Shown here: one piece after another, positions 17,702-26,310 of the stretch
Numbering within the stretch: the first letter of the stretch is position 1
Layout: the number at the start of each line of letters is the position of its first letter
NCBI RefSeq assembly: GCF_013170845.1
Contig: NZ_CP033367.1
Location: forward strand, 3,287,001 to 3,351,000
Origin: Mesorhizobium loti R88b
GTDB lineage: Bacteria > Pseudomonadota > Alphaproteobacteria > Rhizobiales > Rhizobiaceae
Direction of reading: 5' to 3'
DNA length: 64,000 nucleotides
The notes under the pieces: generated by a model
Database searches by the model: none
What the model saw: only the letters and a program-made list of their open reading frames with translations
Told to the model about the DNA's origin: nothing
Made by a program: the position numbers and the translations under genes

Positions 17702-17929
17702 ATGGACACCATGGAACCCCACGGGCGCGGGTTGGCGGCCGATATTTTAACGTTGGAAGTTGCTAATGCCAGGGAGCGCATCGACCGGGCTGAGTTCGCG
17801 CTTGAACGCTCCCAGGAAATGCTGGCCGAGAATCTCGCACTGCGCAGCAGGATGCGGCGTTTGGTCGAGGCCACAGACAGCTTGGTGAAGATCGGTCGCC
17901 GCAGCAATAGAGAAGATCGCTCGGGTTAA
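17702..17929 (+). CDS. Doubtful small coiled-coil protein
   Basis: 75 codons with a plausible helical stretch (LEVANARERIDRAEFALERSQEMLAEN in part) of coiled-coil type. There is no ribosome binding site before either ATG (17702, 17711), and no family is recognised. It may be a remnant or a chance frame. Confidence 0.3.
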   Translation: MDTMEPHGRGLAADILTLEVANARERIDRAEFALERSQEMLAENLALRSRMRRLVEATDSLVKIGRRSNREDRSG

Positions 17930-18079
17930 CCAGGCCCACGTCTCATTCGTCGCGATCCTCGGGCCAGCCGCGACCGCCATCGGCACAGGGCGCGGGCTGG
18001 CCGAACCTGGCTGTCTCCACGCCCTCCCAGCCTCCCGCTTGAAAGTTGGACCTCGGTCCCTGAGCGCACTCGCGGATGG

Positions 18080-18375
18080 CGATCCCGCGCGCAACACCCG
18101 CAGCTTTGCCGTGTGGTTGGTGAAGCGGTTGTTATCGAGCTTGATCGGGTCGCCTGCCTTGAGCGCGAAAGTGCGCCCTGCCGCCCGTGGTATTCGGTTA
18201 ATCGCCTTGCGGCTGAACGCCGGGATGCCGTTTAGCGCAGAGATTGCTGGGCGTCACTGCTTCGACGACCGCGCTTACCGCCTTTGATCCCCGACCAGCC
18301 GCGGCTGCCGCTTTTGAAATGGCGTCGCCCCAAACTTCCATTGCTGAGTCGGCGATGCGCTCGGCTGCCTCAGGA
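18080..18375 (-). pseudogene. Frameshifted remnant, family unknown
   Basis: Two minus-strand frames read as protein-like sequence and meet at about 18236 with a one-base shift. The first includes PEAAERIADSAMEVWGDAI, the second NGIPAFSRKAINRIPRAAG and FALKAGDPIKLDNNRFT. Neither has a start with a ribosome binding site. I do not recognise the family. A prophage or accessory origin is possible but unsupported. Confidence 0.25.
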
Positions 18376-18417
18376 ATCGACTCAAGTCAAGACATACCGG
18401 CTTGCGAGCCGTGTATT

Positions 18418-18446
18418 TTGCTGACATGCTAACTTCCTTATATAGG
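18418..18446 (+). promoter_or_regulatory. Probable promoter of the GTPase operon
   Basis: TTGCTG (18418-18423), 17 bases, TATAGG (18441-18446), with an overlapping TATATA at 18439. This would start transcription near 18452, about 37 bases before the ATG at 18489. It is the only good promoter-like pair ahead of the operon. Confidence 0.45.
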
Positions 18447-18488
18447 GGTTTTGCACCGTGGCAGGTGTTCAAACGGAAGGGCGCAAGC

Positions 18489-19154
18489 ATGGCAAAGGAA
18501 TCTTCTAATTCCGTTTCTTCAGAAAAGAAAGCGGACGGAAATCTGATAGGTAACGCCGACGGAAACGGGCTGAACTTCATGGGGGTTCAGGCTCGCGAAA
18601 ACGGGGGCTCCGGCGACCCTGTAGGTGTCGACAAGATACGTGATCTGCTGTTCGGCAACCAGATGCAGGACTATGACCGCCGCTTCTCCAAGCTCGAAGA
18701 ACGGGTCTTGCAGCGCTTCAAGGATGTCGAATCCGAGGCCAAGCGCAATCTCGACATGTACGAGTCAAATGCCAAGAAGCAGGTCGATTCGCTTGCGGGG
18801 CAATTGCGGAACGAAAAAGATTCGCGAGCCGACGCCGACAAAGAGATTGATCGGAATCTTCGCGAGCAAAACCAGGCACTTGAAAAGCAGGTGCGCGCGT
18901 TGTCGGATCAATTGAGCGCGCTTGAGCGCGACGTTGCGGACCGGATAAATCGAAACGATCATTTACTGCGTGAGGAAATCAAGCAGAAGAATGAAGGCGT
19001 TCAGATGCTGATAGAGAAAATGTTTGCCGATCTCAGCAACGTCAAGACCGACCGAAATCTTTTGGCCGGCCTGTTTGTCGAGGTTGCAAAATGTCTGAAC
19101 CAGGATCCCGTCGGCAGCAAGAGCAACTCGGACCGTAGCTGGAAAGTGAGTTGA
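18489..19154 (+). CDS. Coiled-coil protein, first gene of the GTPase operon
   Basis: 221 residues, no signal or membrane segment. The N-terminal about 45 residues are Gly/Asn-rich and probably disordered. VDKIRDLLFGNQMQDYDRRFSKLEERV follows in sequence and leads into a long heptad-rich coiled coil (about 60-190), ending in DLSNVKTDRNLLAGLFVEVA. No enzyme motif. It may act as a cytoplasmic scaffold for the operon products; that is inference from position. The start is ATG at 18489 with GGAAGG 8 bases upstream; the open frame extends to 18402 but that part is unlike protein. It lies 7 bases before the OmpA-domain gene. Confidence 0.8.
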   Translation: MAKESSNSVSSEKKADGNLIGNADGNGLNFMGVQARENGGSGDPVGVDKIRDLLFGNQMQDYDRRFSKLEERVLQRFKDVESEAKRNLDMYESNAKKQVDSLAGQLRNEKDSRADADKEIDRNLREQNQALEKQVRALSDQLSALERDVADRINRNDHLLREEIKQKNEGVQMLIEKMFADLSNVKTDRNLLAGLFVEVAKCLNQDPVGSKSNSDRSWKVS

Positions 19155-19161
19155 TGGGACC

Positions 19162-22100
19162 TTGACGTCGACCGTCGACCCAATCAGCCTTCCGCAAAGA
19201 ACAGCCTCGAACGATACAGAGATTGATCGCGAGGCTCTGGCTCGTCTTTTGATCGAAATTGCCCGGAACGTTGATCCGGACTATCGTGCGCGTTTTGACG
19301 GAGTTCCAACCGCCGATCCTCGCATGGAAACACTGCGCCAGTTGCTGGTCAGCCGCGAAATTTCGGAGCTTTCACGAGTTACGCATCTGCTGGACGAACC
19401 GGAGCAGCTCGCGGCAGCCGTGGGCGACGTTCTTCCCAGTGCGGCCGCACGAGCGCCTCATGCGCAACTCGGCGAGGCCCTTGCGCCAGCTGTCGAAAGG
19501 GCTGTGCAACGGTCGATCCAGAGGAGCCCGCGCACGCTGACGGATATATTATACCCGGTGTTTCTTCCGGCAATTCGCAAGTCGATCGGGGAAAAGATCG
19601 ACCAGACCTTTCAGTCGTTGAATGAAACTTTACGACATATATTTACTTGGCACGGTCTCAAGTGGCGATTTGAATCTTGGAGAACCGGCGCCAGCTTTTC
19701 TGAAGTTGTTCTTAAGCATTCTCTCGTATATCGTGTAGAACATGTATTTCTCATTAGCCGATCCTCTGGACTACTGATATCTCATTTAGCTGCCGATAAC
19801 GTAACGAGTGAGGATCCTCAGCTTATTTCTTCGATGCTTAGTGCAATTCAAGATTTTGTGAAGGACTCATTTAACGAGAAAGAACAGAGCAGTCTGGACA
19901 CTATCCGCCTTGGTGACCTTCGTCTCTGGTCAGAAGTTGGACAGTTTGCGACCTTGGTTTCGGTGATCCGAGGAAATCCACCAGAGGAATTACATGAAAT
20001 AGTTCGCGATGTGTTGCTTCGCATCCATGAGGAGTGCTCACAGGCTCTAGCGGAGTTTGACGGCGACAGTTCGCAGTTGGCCGGCGTAGAGGCACAATTG
20101 CAGACGTGCGTTGAGCTGAAACAAGAGGAATCAAACCAGGGGTTTCCCTGGCTGGTAGTGGTTGCAGCCCTGCTGCTTTTGGTTGTGGCAGGCGGCTGGT
20201 TCTTCCTTTCTTGGCAATCCGGGCAGCGCTGGCAGGCCTATGTGGCGCGACTGGAGACCCAGCCGGGCATCATCGTTGCCGAACAAAAGGTAAGCTATGG
20301 CCAATTCTATATTGCCGGACTGAGAGACCCGCTTGCCGCCGACCCGCAGTCGCTGTTGTCCGGAACGCAGGTCGATCCCGCCCGCGTTCATTCGCAGTGG
20401 CAATCCTATCAGAGCCTTGAGCCGGAGTTCGTGTTGAAGCGGCTGACGGCGTCGCTGGCTCCGCCGGATACAGTGCGACTTTCGATCGTCAAGGATCGCA
20501 TCGTCGCCGAGGGTGAGGCCCCCGACACCTGGATAGATCAGGCGCGCGCAGCGGCCCGACAGCTTTCCGCAGGCGGACCGGAATTCGACATCTCCAAGGT
20601 TCGTGATGTGAGCCCCGAAGCGCGCGCGGCCGAGCATTGGCAGTATTATGTTTCGCGACTGGGGAGCCAGCCGGGCATCATCGTTGCAGAGCAAAAGATA
20701 CGCGATGGCCAATTCTATATTGCCGGCCTGAGAGACCCGCTTGCCGCCGACCCGCAGTCGCTGTTGTCTGGAACGCAGGTCGATCCCGCCCGGGTTCATT
20801 CGCAGTGGCGGTTGTATCAGAGCCTTGAGCCGGAGTTCGTGTTGAAGCGGCTGACGGCGTCGCTGGCTCCGCCGGATACAGTACGACTTTCGATCGCCAA
20901 TGATCGCATCGTTGCCGAAGGCGAGGCTCCTGCCACGTGGATCGACCGGGCGCAGGCCGCCGCCCAGCAGCTTTCGGCAGGCGGGCCGGTATTCGATATC
21001 TCCAAGGTTCGCGATGTAAGCCTCGAAGAACGCGAGGCGGATCGCTGGCAGGCCTATGTGTCGCGACTGGGGAGCCAGCCGGGCATCATCGTTGCAGAAC
21101 AGAAGATACGCGACGGCCAATTCTATGTTGCCGGCCTGAGAGACCCGCTTGCCGCCGACCCGCAGTCGCTGTTGTCTGGAACGCAGGTCGATCCCGCCCG
21201 GGTTCATTCGCAGTGGCGGTTGTATCAGAGCCTTGAGCCGGAGTTCGTGTTGAAGCGGCTGACGGTGTCGCTGTATCCGCTGGATTCAGTACGACTTTCG
21301 ATCGTCAATGATCGCATCGTTGCCGAGGGCGAGGCTCCCGACACCTGGATAGATCGGGCGCGCGCAGCGGCCCGACAGCTTTCGGCAGGGGGACCGGAAT
21401 TCGATATCTCCAAGGTTCGCGATGTGAGCCCCGAAGCGCGCGCGGCGGAGCATTGGCAGTATTATGTCTCGCGACTTGAGGCCCAACCTGGAATCATCGT
21501 CGCCCAGCAAACGGAGAGGGGCGGACATTTCTACATTTCCGGCCTGAGAGACCCGCTTGCCGCCGACCCGCAAGTTCTGCTGCACGGAACGCAGGTTGAT
21601 CCTGCCCGCGTTCATTCACAATGGCAATTCTATCAGAGCCTTGATCCGAAGTTCGTGGTGAAGCGGCTGGTGGCTTCGCTGACCCCGCCGAAATCGGTTA
21701 TGCTTTCGATCATCCAGGGTCGCATCGTTGTCGTGGGTGAGGCTCCTGCCAACTGGATCAACCGGGCGCGGGCCGCCGCCGAACAACTTTCGGCGGACGG
21801 AGTGGTTCTGGATGTCTCGCAACTGCATGAGTTGGACCTTGCAGAACTCAATCATTTGAGAGAGGCCATCCAGACGACCGATATTTTCTTCTCTTCCGGC
21901 AAAGTTGTGCCGGGACCAGAGCAGATGCCGGTTCTCGACAGATTGGCGGATCAAATAAAGGAATTCGCCCAAAAAGCCCGCGAGTCAGGCGTAACGGCCC
22001 GGTTCATGTTGACCGGCCATTCGGACGGCACGGGCCGTGAGACGGCCAACGCATCGATCAGCGCCGCCCGCGCGGAGACAGTTCGTGCGCTTCTCAACAA

Positions 22101-22227
22101 GCGCGGCGTCGCCCCGGAACTGCTGCTGGTTCGGGGCGCGGGCACCTTTGAACCGGCTGTGCCAGAAAATAGTCAAACAGGTAGCTCCACCAATCGCCGG
22201 GTTTCGGTTACGGTAAACCTGGACTAG
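19162..22227 (+). CDS. Transmembrane protein with BON-like repeats and C-terminal OmpA domain
   Basis: 1021 residues. About 1-328 should be cytoplasmic; one transmembrane helix is at 329-351. Four tandem repeats of about 136 residues begin near 356, 492, 628 and 764, each with FYIAGLRDPLAADPQ and a BON-like GEAPxxWIxxAR part. The OmpA-like peptidoglycan-binding domain is at about 890-1021 (IFFSSGKV, TGHSDGTG, ISAARAETV, NRRVSV). Within the cytoplasmic part, about 190-300 (VEHVFLISRSSGLLISHL, then LRLWSEVGQFATLVSVIRG) looks like a longin/roadblock-type fold; this is tentative. It could link peptidoglycan to the GTPase encoded next. The start is TTG at 19162 with a poor ribosome binding site. 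The 19600-19900 segment is less GC-rich than its surroundings. Confidence 0.85.
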   Translation: MTSTVDPISLPQRTASNDTEIDREALARLLIEIARNVDPDYRARFDGVPTADPRMETLRQLLVSREISELSRVTHLLDEPEQLAAAVGDVLPSAAARAPHAQLGEALAPAVERAVQRSIQRSPRTLTDILYPVFLPAIRKSIGEKIDQTFQSLNETLRHIFTWHGLKWRFESWRTGASFSEVVLKHSLVYRVEHVFLISRSSGLLISHLAADNVTSEDPQLISSMLSAIQDFVKDSFNEKEQSSLDTIRLGDLRLWSEVGQFATLVSVIRGNPPEELHEIVRDVLLRIHEECSQALAEFDGDSSQLAGVEAQLQTCVELKQEESNQGFPWLVVVAALLLLVVAGGWFFLSWQSGQRWQAYVARLETQPGIIVAEQKVSYGQFYIAGLRDPLAADPQSLLSGTQVDPARVHSQWQSYQSLEPEFVLKRLTASLAPPDTVRLSIVKDRIVAEGEAPDTWIDQARAAARQLSAGGPEFDISKVRDVSPEARAAEHWQYYVSRLGSQPGIIVAEQKIRDGQFYIAGLRDPLAADPQSLLSGTQVDPARVHSQWRLYQSLEPEFVLKRLTASLAPPDTVRLSIANDRIVAEGEAPATWIDRAQAAAQQLSAGGPVFDISKVRDVSLEEREADRWQAYVSRLGSQPGIIVAEQKIRDGQFYVAGLRDPLAADPQSLLSGTQVDPARVHSQWRLYQSLEPEFVLKRLTVSLYPLDSVRLSIVNDRIVAEGEAPDTWIDRARAAARQLSAGGPEFDISKVRDVSPEARAAEHWQYYVSRLEAQPGIIVAQQTERGGHFYISGLRDPLAADPQVLLHGTQVDPARVHSQWQFYQSLDPKFVVKRLVASLTPPKSVMLSIIQGRIVVVGEAPANWINRARAAAEQLSADGVVLDVSQLHELDLAELNHLREAIQTTDIFFSSGKVVPGPEQMPVLDRLADQIKEFAQKARESGVTARFMLTGHSDGTGRETANASISAARAETVRALLNKRGVAPELLLVRGAGTFEPAVPENSQTGSSTNRRVSVTVNLD
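20227..21831 (+). repeat. Four tandem ~408-base repeats in the OmpA-domain gene
   Basis: In-frame units of about 136 codons. Units 2 and 3 are nearly identical at DNA level over long stretches (for example about 20690-20860 and 21098-21270), while unit 4 is the most diverged. This indicates recent amplification by unequal recombination. Confidence 0.85.
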
Positions 22228-22240
22228 GGCGGGGCCCAAG

Positions 22241-22735
22241 ATGTTGCAAAAAAAGATCTGCATGCTGGGCGGGTTCTCTGTCGGCAAGACGAGCCTGGTC
22301 CGCAGGTTTGTGCAAAGCATCTTTTCAGAAACCTACCTGACCACGGTGGGCGTGAAAATCGACAAGAAGAGTGTCGCACTACCGGACAAAACCGTGGATC
22401 TGATTTTGTGGGATTTGGCCGGCGAAGATGATATCGGCTCATTCCGCGTCAGCCATGTGCGAGGTGCGACAGGGCTCGTGCTTGTCGTCGATGGAACCCG
22501 CGCCGCCACTCTTGTCGCCGCACTCACGCTGCGCGAGCGGGTCGAGGCCGAATTCGGTGCCATGCCGTTTGTATTGCTGTTCAACAAATCCGATCTGGCC
22601 GATAAGTGGGTGATACCGGATGGTGAGATTGACGAACTGAGGCAACGTGGATGGCAAATCTATCTGACAAGTGCGCTTACGGGTGAACATGTCGATGATG
22701 CGTTTCGTCAACTTGCCTCGATAGTTACCAAATAG
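22241..22735 (+). CDS. Ras/Rab-like small GTPase
   Basis: 164 residues, a single compact G domain. G1 is GGFSVGKTS (10-18), the switch I Thr is T34/T35 in TTVGVKI, G3 is WDLAGED (57-63), G4 is NKSD (115-118), and G5 is TSA (143-145). No lipidation tail or extra domain. The residue matching the catalytic Gln of Ras (DTAGQ) is Glu62, so intrinsic hydrolysis may be slow or need a partner. It belongs among prokaryotic Ras-superfamily proteins (MglA/Rup-like), which switch cytoplasmic polarity or signalling machines. It starts 13 bases after the OmpA-domain gene and ends 3 bases before the cyclase gene, so co-function is likely. Confidence 0.92.
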   Translation: MLQKKICMLGGFSVGKTSLVRRFVQSIFSETYLTTVGVKIDKKSVALPDKTVDLILWDLAGEDDIGSFRVSHVRGATGLVLVVDGTRAATLVAALTLRERVEAEFGAMPFVLLFNKSDLADKWVIPDGEIDELRQRGWQIYLTSALTGEHVDDAFRQLASIVTK

Positions 22736-22738
22736 ACC

Positions 22739-23809
22739 ATGCATAGATTGCCAAGAGAAGTCGGAAACTGGACTTACAATTTCTTCTACAACGAGCGTTC
22801 TATCGCATATGTGAAAATCGACGCCCAGCTTTGCATAGCTGGGAAGGGCGGTAACGTTAAACATTACGGGCTCTCATCGCTTCGCATCGGCAAGCCAGTT
22901 GCCGATCAGCTTGAATTCATGGAAGGTTTGCTGCCTTGCCCCGAGCTTCCATATCATATGCCTATGGTCGAACTGCCCAGCGGGCGTGTCGCGGATCTTC
23001 ATCTTTTTGCTGACGATGACTGCGTGTGGCTGCTCTTTCTCGACGTCACTGCCGAACGAGACAATAAGCAGCGGCTTCAACAGAAGGCTTACGAAATGAC
23101 GCTCCTGCAAGAGAGGGAGCGTCAACTCAACGAGAAATTACAATCGATGAACGAGGCGTTGAGGGAGAGCCAAGAGGGATTGCAGCGTGAATACCAGCGC
23201 GCCGAAACCCTGCTCCTCAACATTCTTCCGGCGTCGATCGCGGAGCGGTTAAAGTCAGACGAACAAATTGCCGACAACCACGCAGAGGTAAGTGTGCTTT
23301 TTGCCGACATCGTCGGTTTTACGGAAAGAGCGCGGAGCGTCGGAGCCGTGACGACGCTCGCTATTTTAAATTACTTCTTCAAGGCGGCGGATCGGCTGTC
23401 GGACCAATACGGCTGCGAAAAGATCAAGACAATCGGTGACTGCGTGATGGTGGTCGCTGGCATGCCCGCCGCGCGATCCGATCATGCAGAAGCCCTCGCG
23501 CGCTATGCACTTGAGCTGCGGGAGGCGGTTCAGCACGAACGCTTCGCCGGAGAACGGCTAAGGCTCAGAATTGGAATTAACTCGGGACCAATCGTCGCGG
23601 GCGTCATAGGCAAAAAGCGGTTTGCCTATGACCTGTGGGGCGAGACCGTTAATCTCGCCGCACGTATTCAAACGTCCGCGGAGCCCGATGAAATCCGTAT
23701 TTCGGATGCAACCCGCAGACTGCTTGGGCCAAATTTTGCTTGTGACCCACTCGCGGAAACAGAACTGCGTGGTACAGGTAGAGTGCGAATGTGGCGCCTC
23801 CCGGCTTGA
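22739..23809 (+). CDS. Class III adenylate cyclase with PAS-like N-terminus
   Basis: 356 residues, cytoplasmic. About 12-105 is a PAS-like sensor region, about 105-160 a coiled coil, then an LLNILPASIAERL linker and a class III cyclase catalytic domain at about 180-356. Metal ligands are Asp190 (FADIVGF) and Asp234 (TIGD). Adenine selectors are Lys230 (KIKTIGD) and Asp298 (YDLWG). Asn305 and Arg309 (NLAAR) complete the active site. The Lys/Asp pair predicts ATP as substrate, hence cAMP. All key residues are present, so it should be active as a homodimer. The gene is tightly coupled to the GTPase gene, suggesting GTPase or envelope control of cAMP output (inference). Confidence 0.92.
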   Translation: MHRLPREVGNWTYNFFYNERSIAYVKIDAQLCIAGKGGNVKHYGLSSLRIGKPVADQLEFMEGLLPCPELPYHMPMVELPSGRVADLHLFADDDCVWLLFLDVTAERDNKQRLQQKAYEMTLLQERERQLNEKLQSMNEALRESQEGLQREYQRAETLLLNILPASIAERLKSDEQIADNHAEVSVLFADIVGFTERARSVGAVTTLAILNYFFKAADRLSDQYGCEKIKTIGDCVMVVAGMPAARSDHAEALARYALELREAVQHERFAGERLRLRIGINSGPIVAGVIGKKRFAYDLWGETVNLAARIQTSAEPDEIRISDATRRLLGPNFACDPLAETELRGTGRVRMWRLPA

Positions 23810-24101
23810 TTTGCCGCTTGGCGGTGCGATACGCATTGGATCTTGTGGCCTGTCCGTTGACGTCCGGTCACAATGCGATCCCGGAGATCTGCGTTCACCG
23901 TTGGTAAAGCACATCGCAGCGACATCAAGCCAGGGGCTTCATCGCTTCCGCCGGCCTCCAAACGCTCCAACCTCCCGTCCGGACAACTATGAGGCGCTAT
24001 GCCATCGGTTCGAAGGCTCAAGGCAAAGGTCGGCTTTCTGGCTCGAACACCCTAACAGCAGCCGGTTCGCTCCCGGCCCAACTGCGGCCAGTCAACTCCC
24101 C

Positions 24102-25088
24102 CTACCGCTCCTCCACAATCCGCAAATAAGCGGCCGTGACAAACAGCACGATCAGCCCGAACAAGATCCGCCTTGCTCCCTCCGGCATCTGCAGGATCGT
24201 CAGCAGCGTCGTCAGCACGGTCAGGATCAGCGCGCCGATGATGGTGCCGGTGTAGCCGCCGCGGCCGCCGAAGATGGAGGTGCCGCCGATCACGGCGGCG
24301 GCCACCGAGGGCAGCACCAGGGGTTCGGCCAGCGACAGGGACGGGGCCTTGATCAGGCCGATATAGAGCAGGCCGGTGATGCCGGCAAGCACGCTTGATG
24401 TGATGTAGAGCGCGGTGATGACCTGCCAGTATTGCACGCCGGAGAGGCGGGTTGCGCGCTCATTGTCGCCGACGGCGTAGAGCAGGCGGCCGAAGCCGGT
24501 GCGGGCGAGCGTGAAGACGATGAGGGCGGCCAGCGGTATGAACAACAGCAGCGCGTTGGGGAAGCCGTAGGTGACGCCGGTGCCGAGCCAGCCGAGGAAG
24601 TCGGGGATTTTCGTGCCTGATGCGATCACCGTGCGCTGGTAGACCTGCAGGCAGCCGGTGCCGATCAGGCTGGTGCCCAGCGTCATGATCAGCGGGTGGA
24701 CGCGGAAGACGCCGACGCCGATGCCGTTGACGAGGCCGATCAGCACCGCCGGCATCATCGCCAGGAGGAAGGCCACCGCCGGGTCCTGGTTGACCACTTG
24801 CGTGGCCATGATGAAGGCGCTCATCGTTGCCACCGTGCCGACCGACAGGTCGATGCCGCCGGTCAGCATGGTCATGGTCTGGCAGCCGGCGAGGATCGCC
24901 AGCGGAATGGCGAATTTGATGGTGTTGCCGATCCAGCGCTCGTTGACGATGCCGGGGCGCAGGATCTGCAGGATCACCACCAGGATGATGAGCAGGATGA
25001 TGAGCGGGACGAATGGCCGGTCGGCCATGAAGCGTTTTACGCGACGGCCGAGGGGGATGGGGGGAGGCGTGATCGCTGATGTGCTCAT
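24102..25088 (-). CDS. Sugar ABC transporter permease (RbsC-like), second
   Basis: 328 residues with about 8-10 hydrophobic helices and the family signature TGGIDLSVGTV near the middle, plus AAAVIGGTSIFGGRGGYTGT near the C-terminus. It is one of two inner-membrane permeases of a ribose-type importer, forming the channel with the other permease. The start at 25088 is preferred; the frame runs upstream to 25256 through a palindromic repeat. Last gene of the operon. About 290 bases to its left (23810-24101) hold no visible gene or signal. Confidence 0.88.
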   Translation of the reverse strand: MSTSAITPPPIPLGRRVKRFMADRPFVPLIILLIILVVILQILRPGIVNERWIGNTIKFAIPLAILAGCQTMTMLTGGIDLSVGTVATMSAFIMATQVVNQDPAVAFLLAMMPAVLIGLVNGIGVGVFRVHPLIMTLGTSLIGTGCLQVYQRTVIASGTKIPDFLGWLGTGVTYGFPNALLLFIPLAALIVFTLARTGFGRLLYAVGDNERATRLSGVQYWQVITALYITSSVLAGITGLLYIGLIKAPSLSLAEPLVLPSVAAAVIGGTSIFGGRGGYTGTIIGALILTVLTTLLTILQMPEGARRILFGLIVLFVTAAYLRIVEER

Positions 25089-25119
25089 GGGGTGGCTCGC
25101 GATAGGGTTGGCGCGACGC

Positions 25120-25325
25120 ATCTTTCCCTTCTCCCCTTGTGGGGTCCGAAGGACGGGGCGAGACCGTTGGCTCGCCCCGGGGTGGATCGGCGCGATAGCG
25201 CCGAGACGGATGAGGGGTGCTTCAGCGGAGTGAGACGTTGGTGTTTCCTGGAACACCCCTCATCGGTCTTGCCGCTGCGCGGCAATCCACCTTCCCCCAC
25301 AAGGGGGGAAGGAAGAAGCGCGCTC
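25120..25325. repeat. Palindromic intergenic repeat inside the ABC operon
   Basis: Imperfect inverted repeat with outer arms of the type CTTCTCCCCTTGTGGG / CCCACAAGGGGGGAAG and inner arms around GATGAGGGGTG / CACCCCTCATC. A second copy lies at 27930-28095. It separates the two permease genes and may form a large hairpin in the transcript. Confidence 0.75.
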
Positions 25326-25338
25326 CGATGCGCTCCCA

Positions 25339-26310
25339 TCACTGCCGCCCTCGCATGGTAATAAACGCGCCGAACATCACCACCGCCACCATGATCAGGC
25401 CTTCGATGATAGCGGTGACGTTGGGGTCGATGGCGAGCAGGGTGAGATCCGTGCGCACCAGGCGCAGCACGAAGACGGCGACGATGGGGCCGAGCAGGCC
25501 GCCCTTGCCGCCGCCGAGCGCCACGCCGCCCAGCACCACGGCGGCGACGCTGGCCAGCAGATAGGGGCCGGGGATGGGGGCGCCGATGCCGGTGCTGAGC
25601 GTCAGCGCCAGCCCGCCGAAGGCGGCGAACAGGCCAGACAGCGCATAGGCGATGATGCGGGTGCGCTTGACCGGCACGCCTGAGCGGAACGCCGCCAGTT
25701 CGCTCGAGCCGATGGCGTAGATGGAGAGGCCAAGCCGCGAGCGCCGGAGCGGTATCCAGATGATGCAGAGGCAGACGATCAGCACCAGCAGCGCCTTGGG
25801 CAGCCAGGCGTCGATGGCTTCGGGCAGGCCGGGGATTGGCACGGTGCCCGAGATCAGCGCTTTCAGCCATTCGGCGGCACCGCCGCCCGGCGCGTCGAGC
25901 ACCAACAGGGCAGCGCCCTGCAGCACGAACAGCATGGCCAGCGTCACGACGATGTCGGGCACGCGGGTGACGACGATCAAGAGGCCGTTGAGCGCGCCGA
26001 GGGCAAAGCCCATGGCAAGCACGAAGGGCACCACGAACAGCGCGTATTCCTCGGACGCGCCCGCCATCATCGAGGCAGCGGTGACGCTGGTCAGCGCCAT
26101 CATGGCGGCGACCGACAGGTCGATGCCGCCGGCGATGACCACGACCGTCTGCGCGGCGACGGCGAAGGCGTAGGGCAAGACGGCGCGCGCGAGCGAGCCG
26201 AAATCATTGCTGCCATAGGCCGGCTGGATGATCCTGGTGGCGACGAACAGCACGATGAGCAGGGCGAACAGGCCAACCACCCAGCCCTGGCGGCGCAGGA
26301 AATGGGTCAT
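25339..26310 (-). CDS. Sugar ABC transporter permease (RbsC-like), first
   Basis: 323 residues, hydrophobic throughout, with the family signature AGGIDLSVAAM and VAAVVLGGVALGGGKGG near the C-terminus. It pairs with the other permease as a heterodimeric membrane channel. The start overlaps the ATPase stop by 4 bases (ATGA), so translation is coupled. Confidence 0.9.
   Translation of the reverse strand: MTHFLRRQGWVVGLFALLIVLFVATRIIQPAYGSNDFGSLARAVLPYAFAVAAQTVVVIAGGIDLSVAAMMALTSVTAASMMAGASEEYALFVVPFVLAMGFALGALNGLLIVVTRVPDIVVTLAMLFVLQGAALLVLDAPGGGAAEWLKALISGTVPIPGLPEAIDAWLPKALLVLIVCLCIIWIPLRRSRLGLSIYAIGSSELAAFRSGVPVKRTRIIAYALSGLFAAFGGLALTLSTGIGAPIPGPYLLASVAAVVLGGVALGGGKGGLLGPIVAVFVLRLVRTDLTLLAIDPNVTAIIEGLIMVAVVMFGAFITMRGRQ

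Larger units (their letters stand above)
17216..18417. other. Decayed region without a convincing gene
   Basis: About 1.2 kb. It holds a doubtful 75-codon frame at 17702-17929 and frameshifted coding-like fragments on the minus strand at 18080-18375. No transposase, integrase, tRNA or clear palindrome was found. Base composition is uneven, which fits old, rearranged DNA at the edge of the GTPase operon. Confidence 0.5.

Noticed and set aside
23810-24101. Gap between cyclase gene and ABC operon examined for a fifth operon gene
   Set aside because: No frame with a start, ribosome binding site or recognisable sequence was found.
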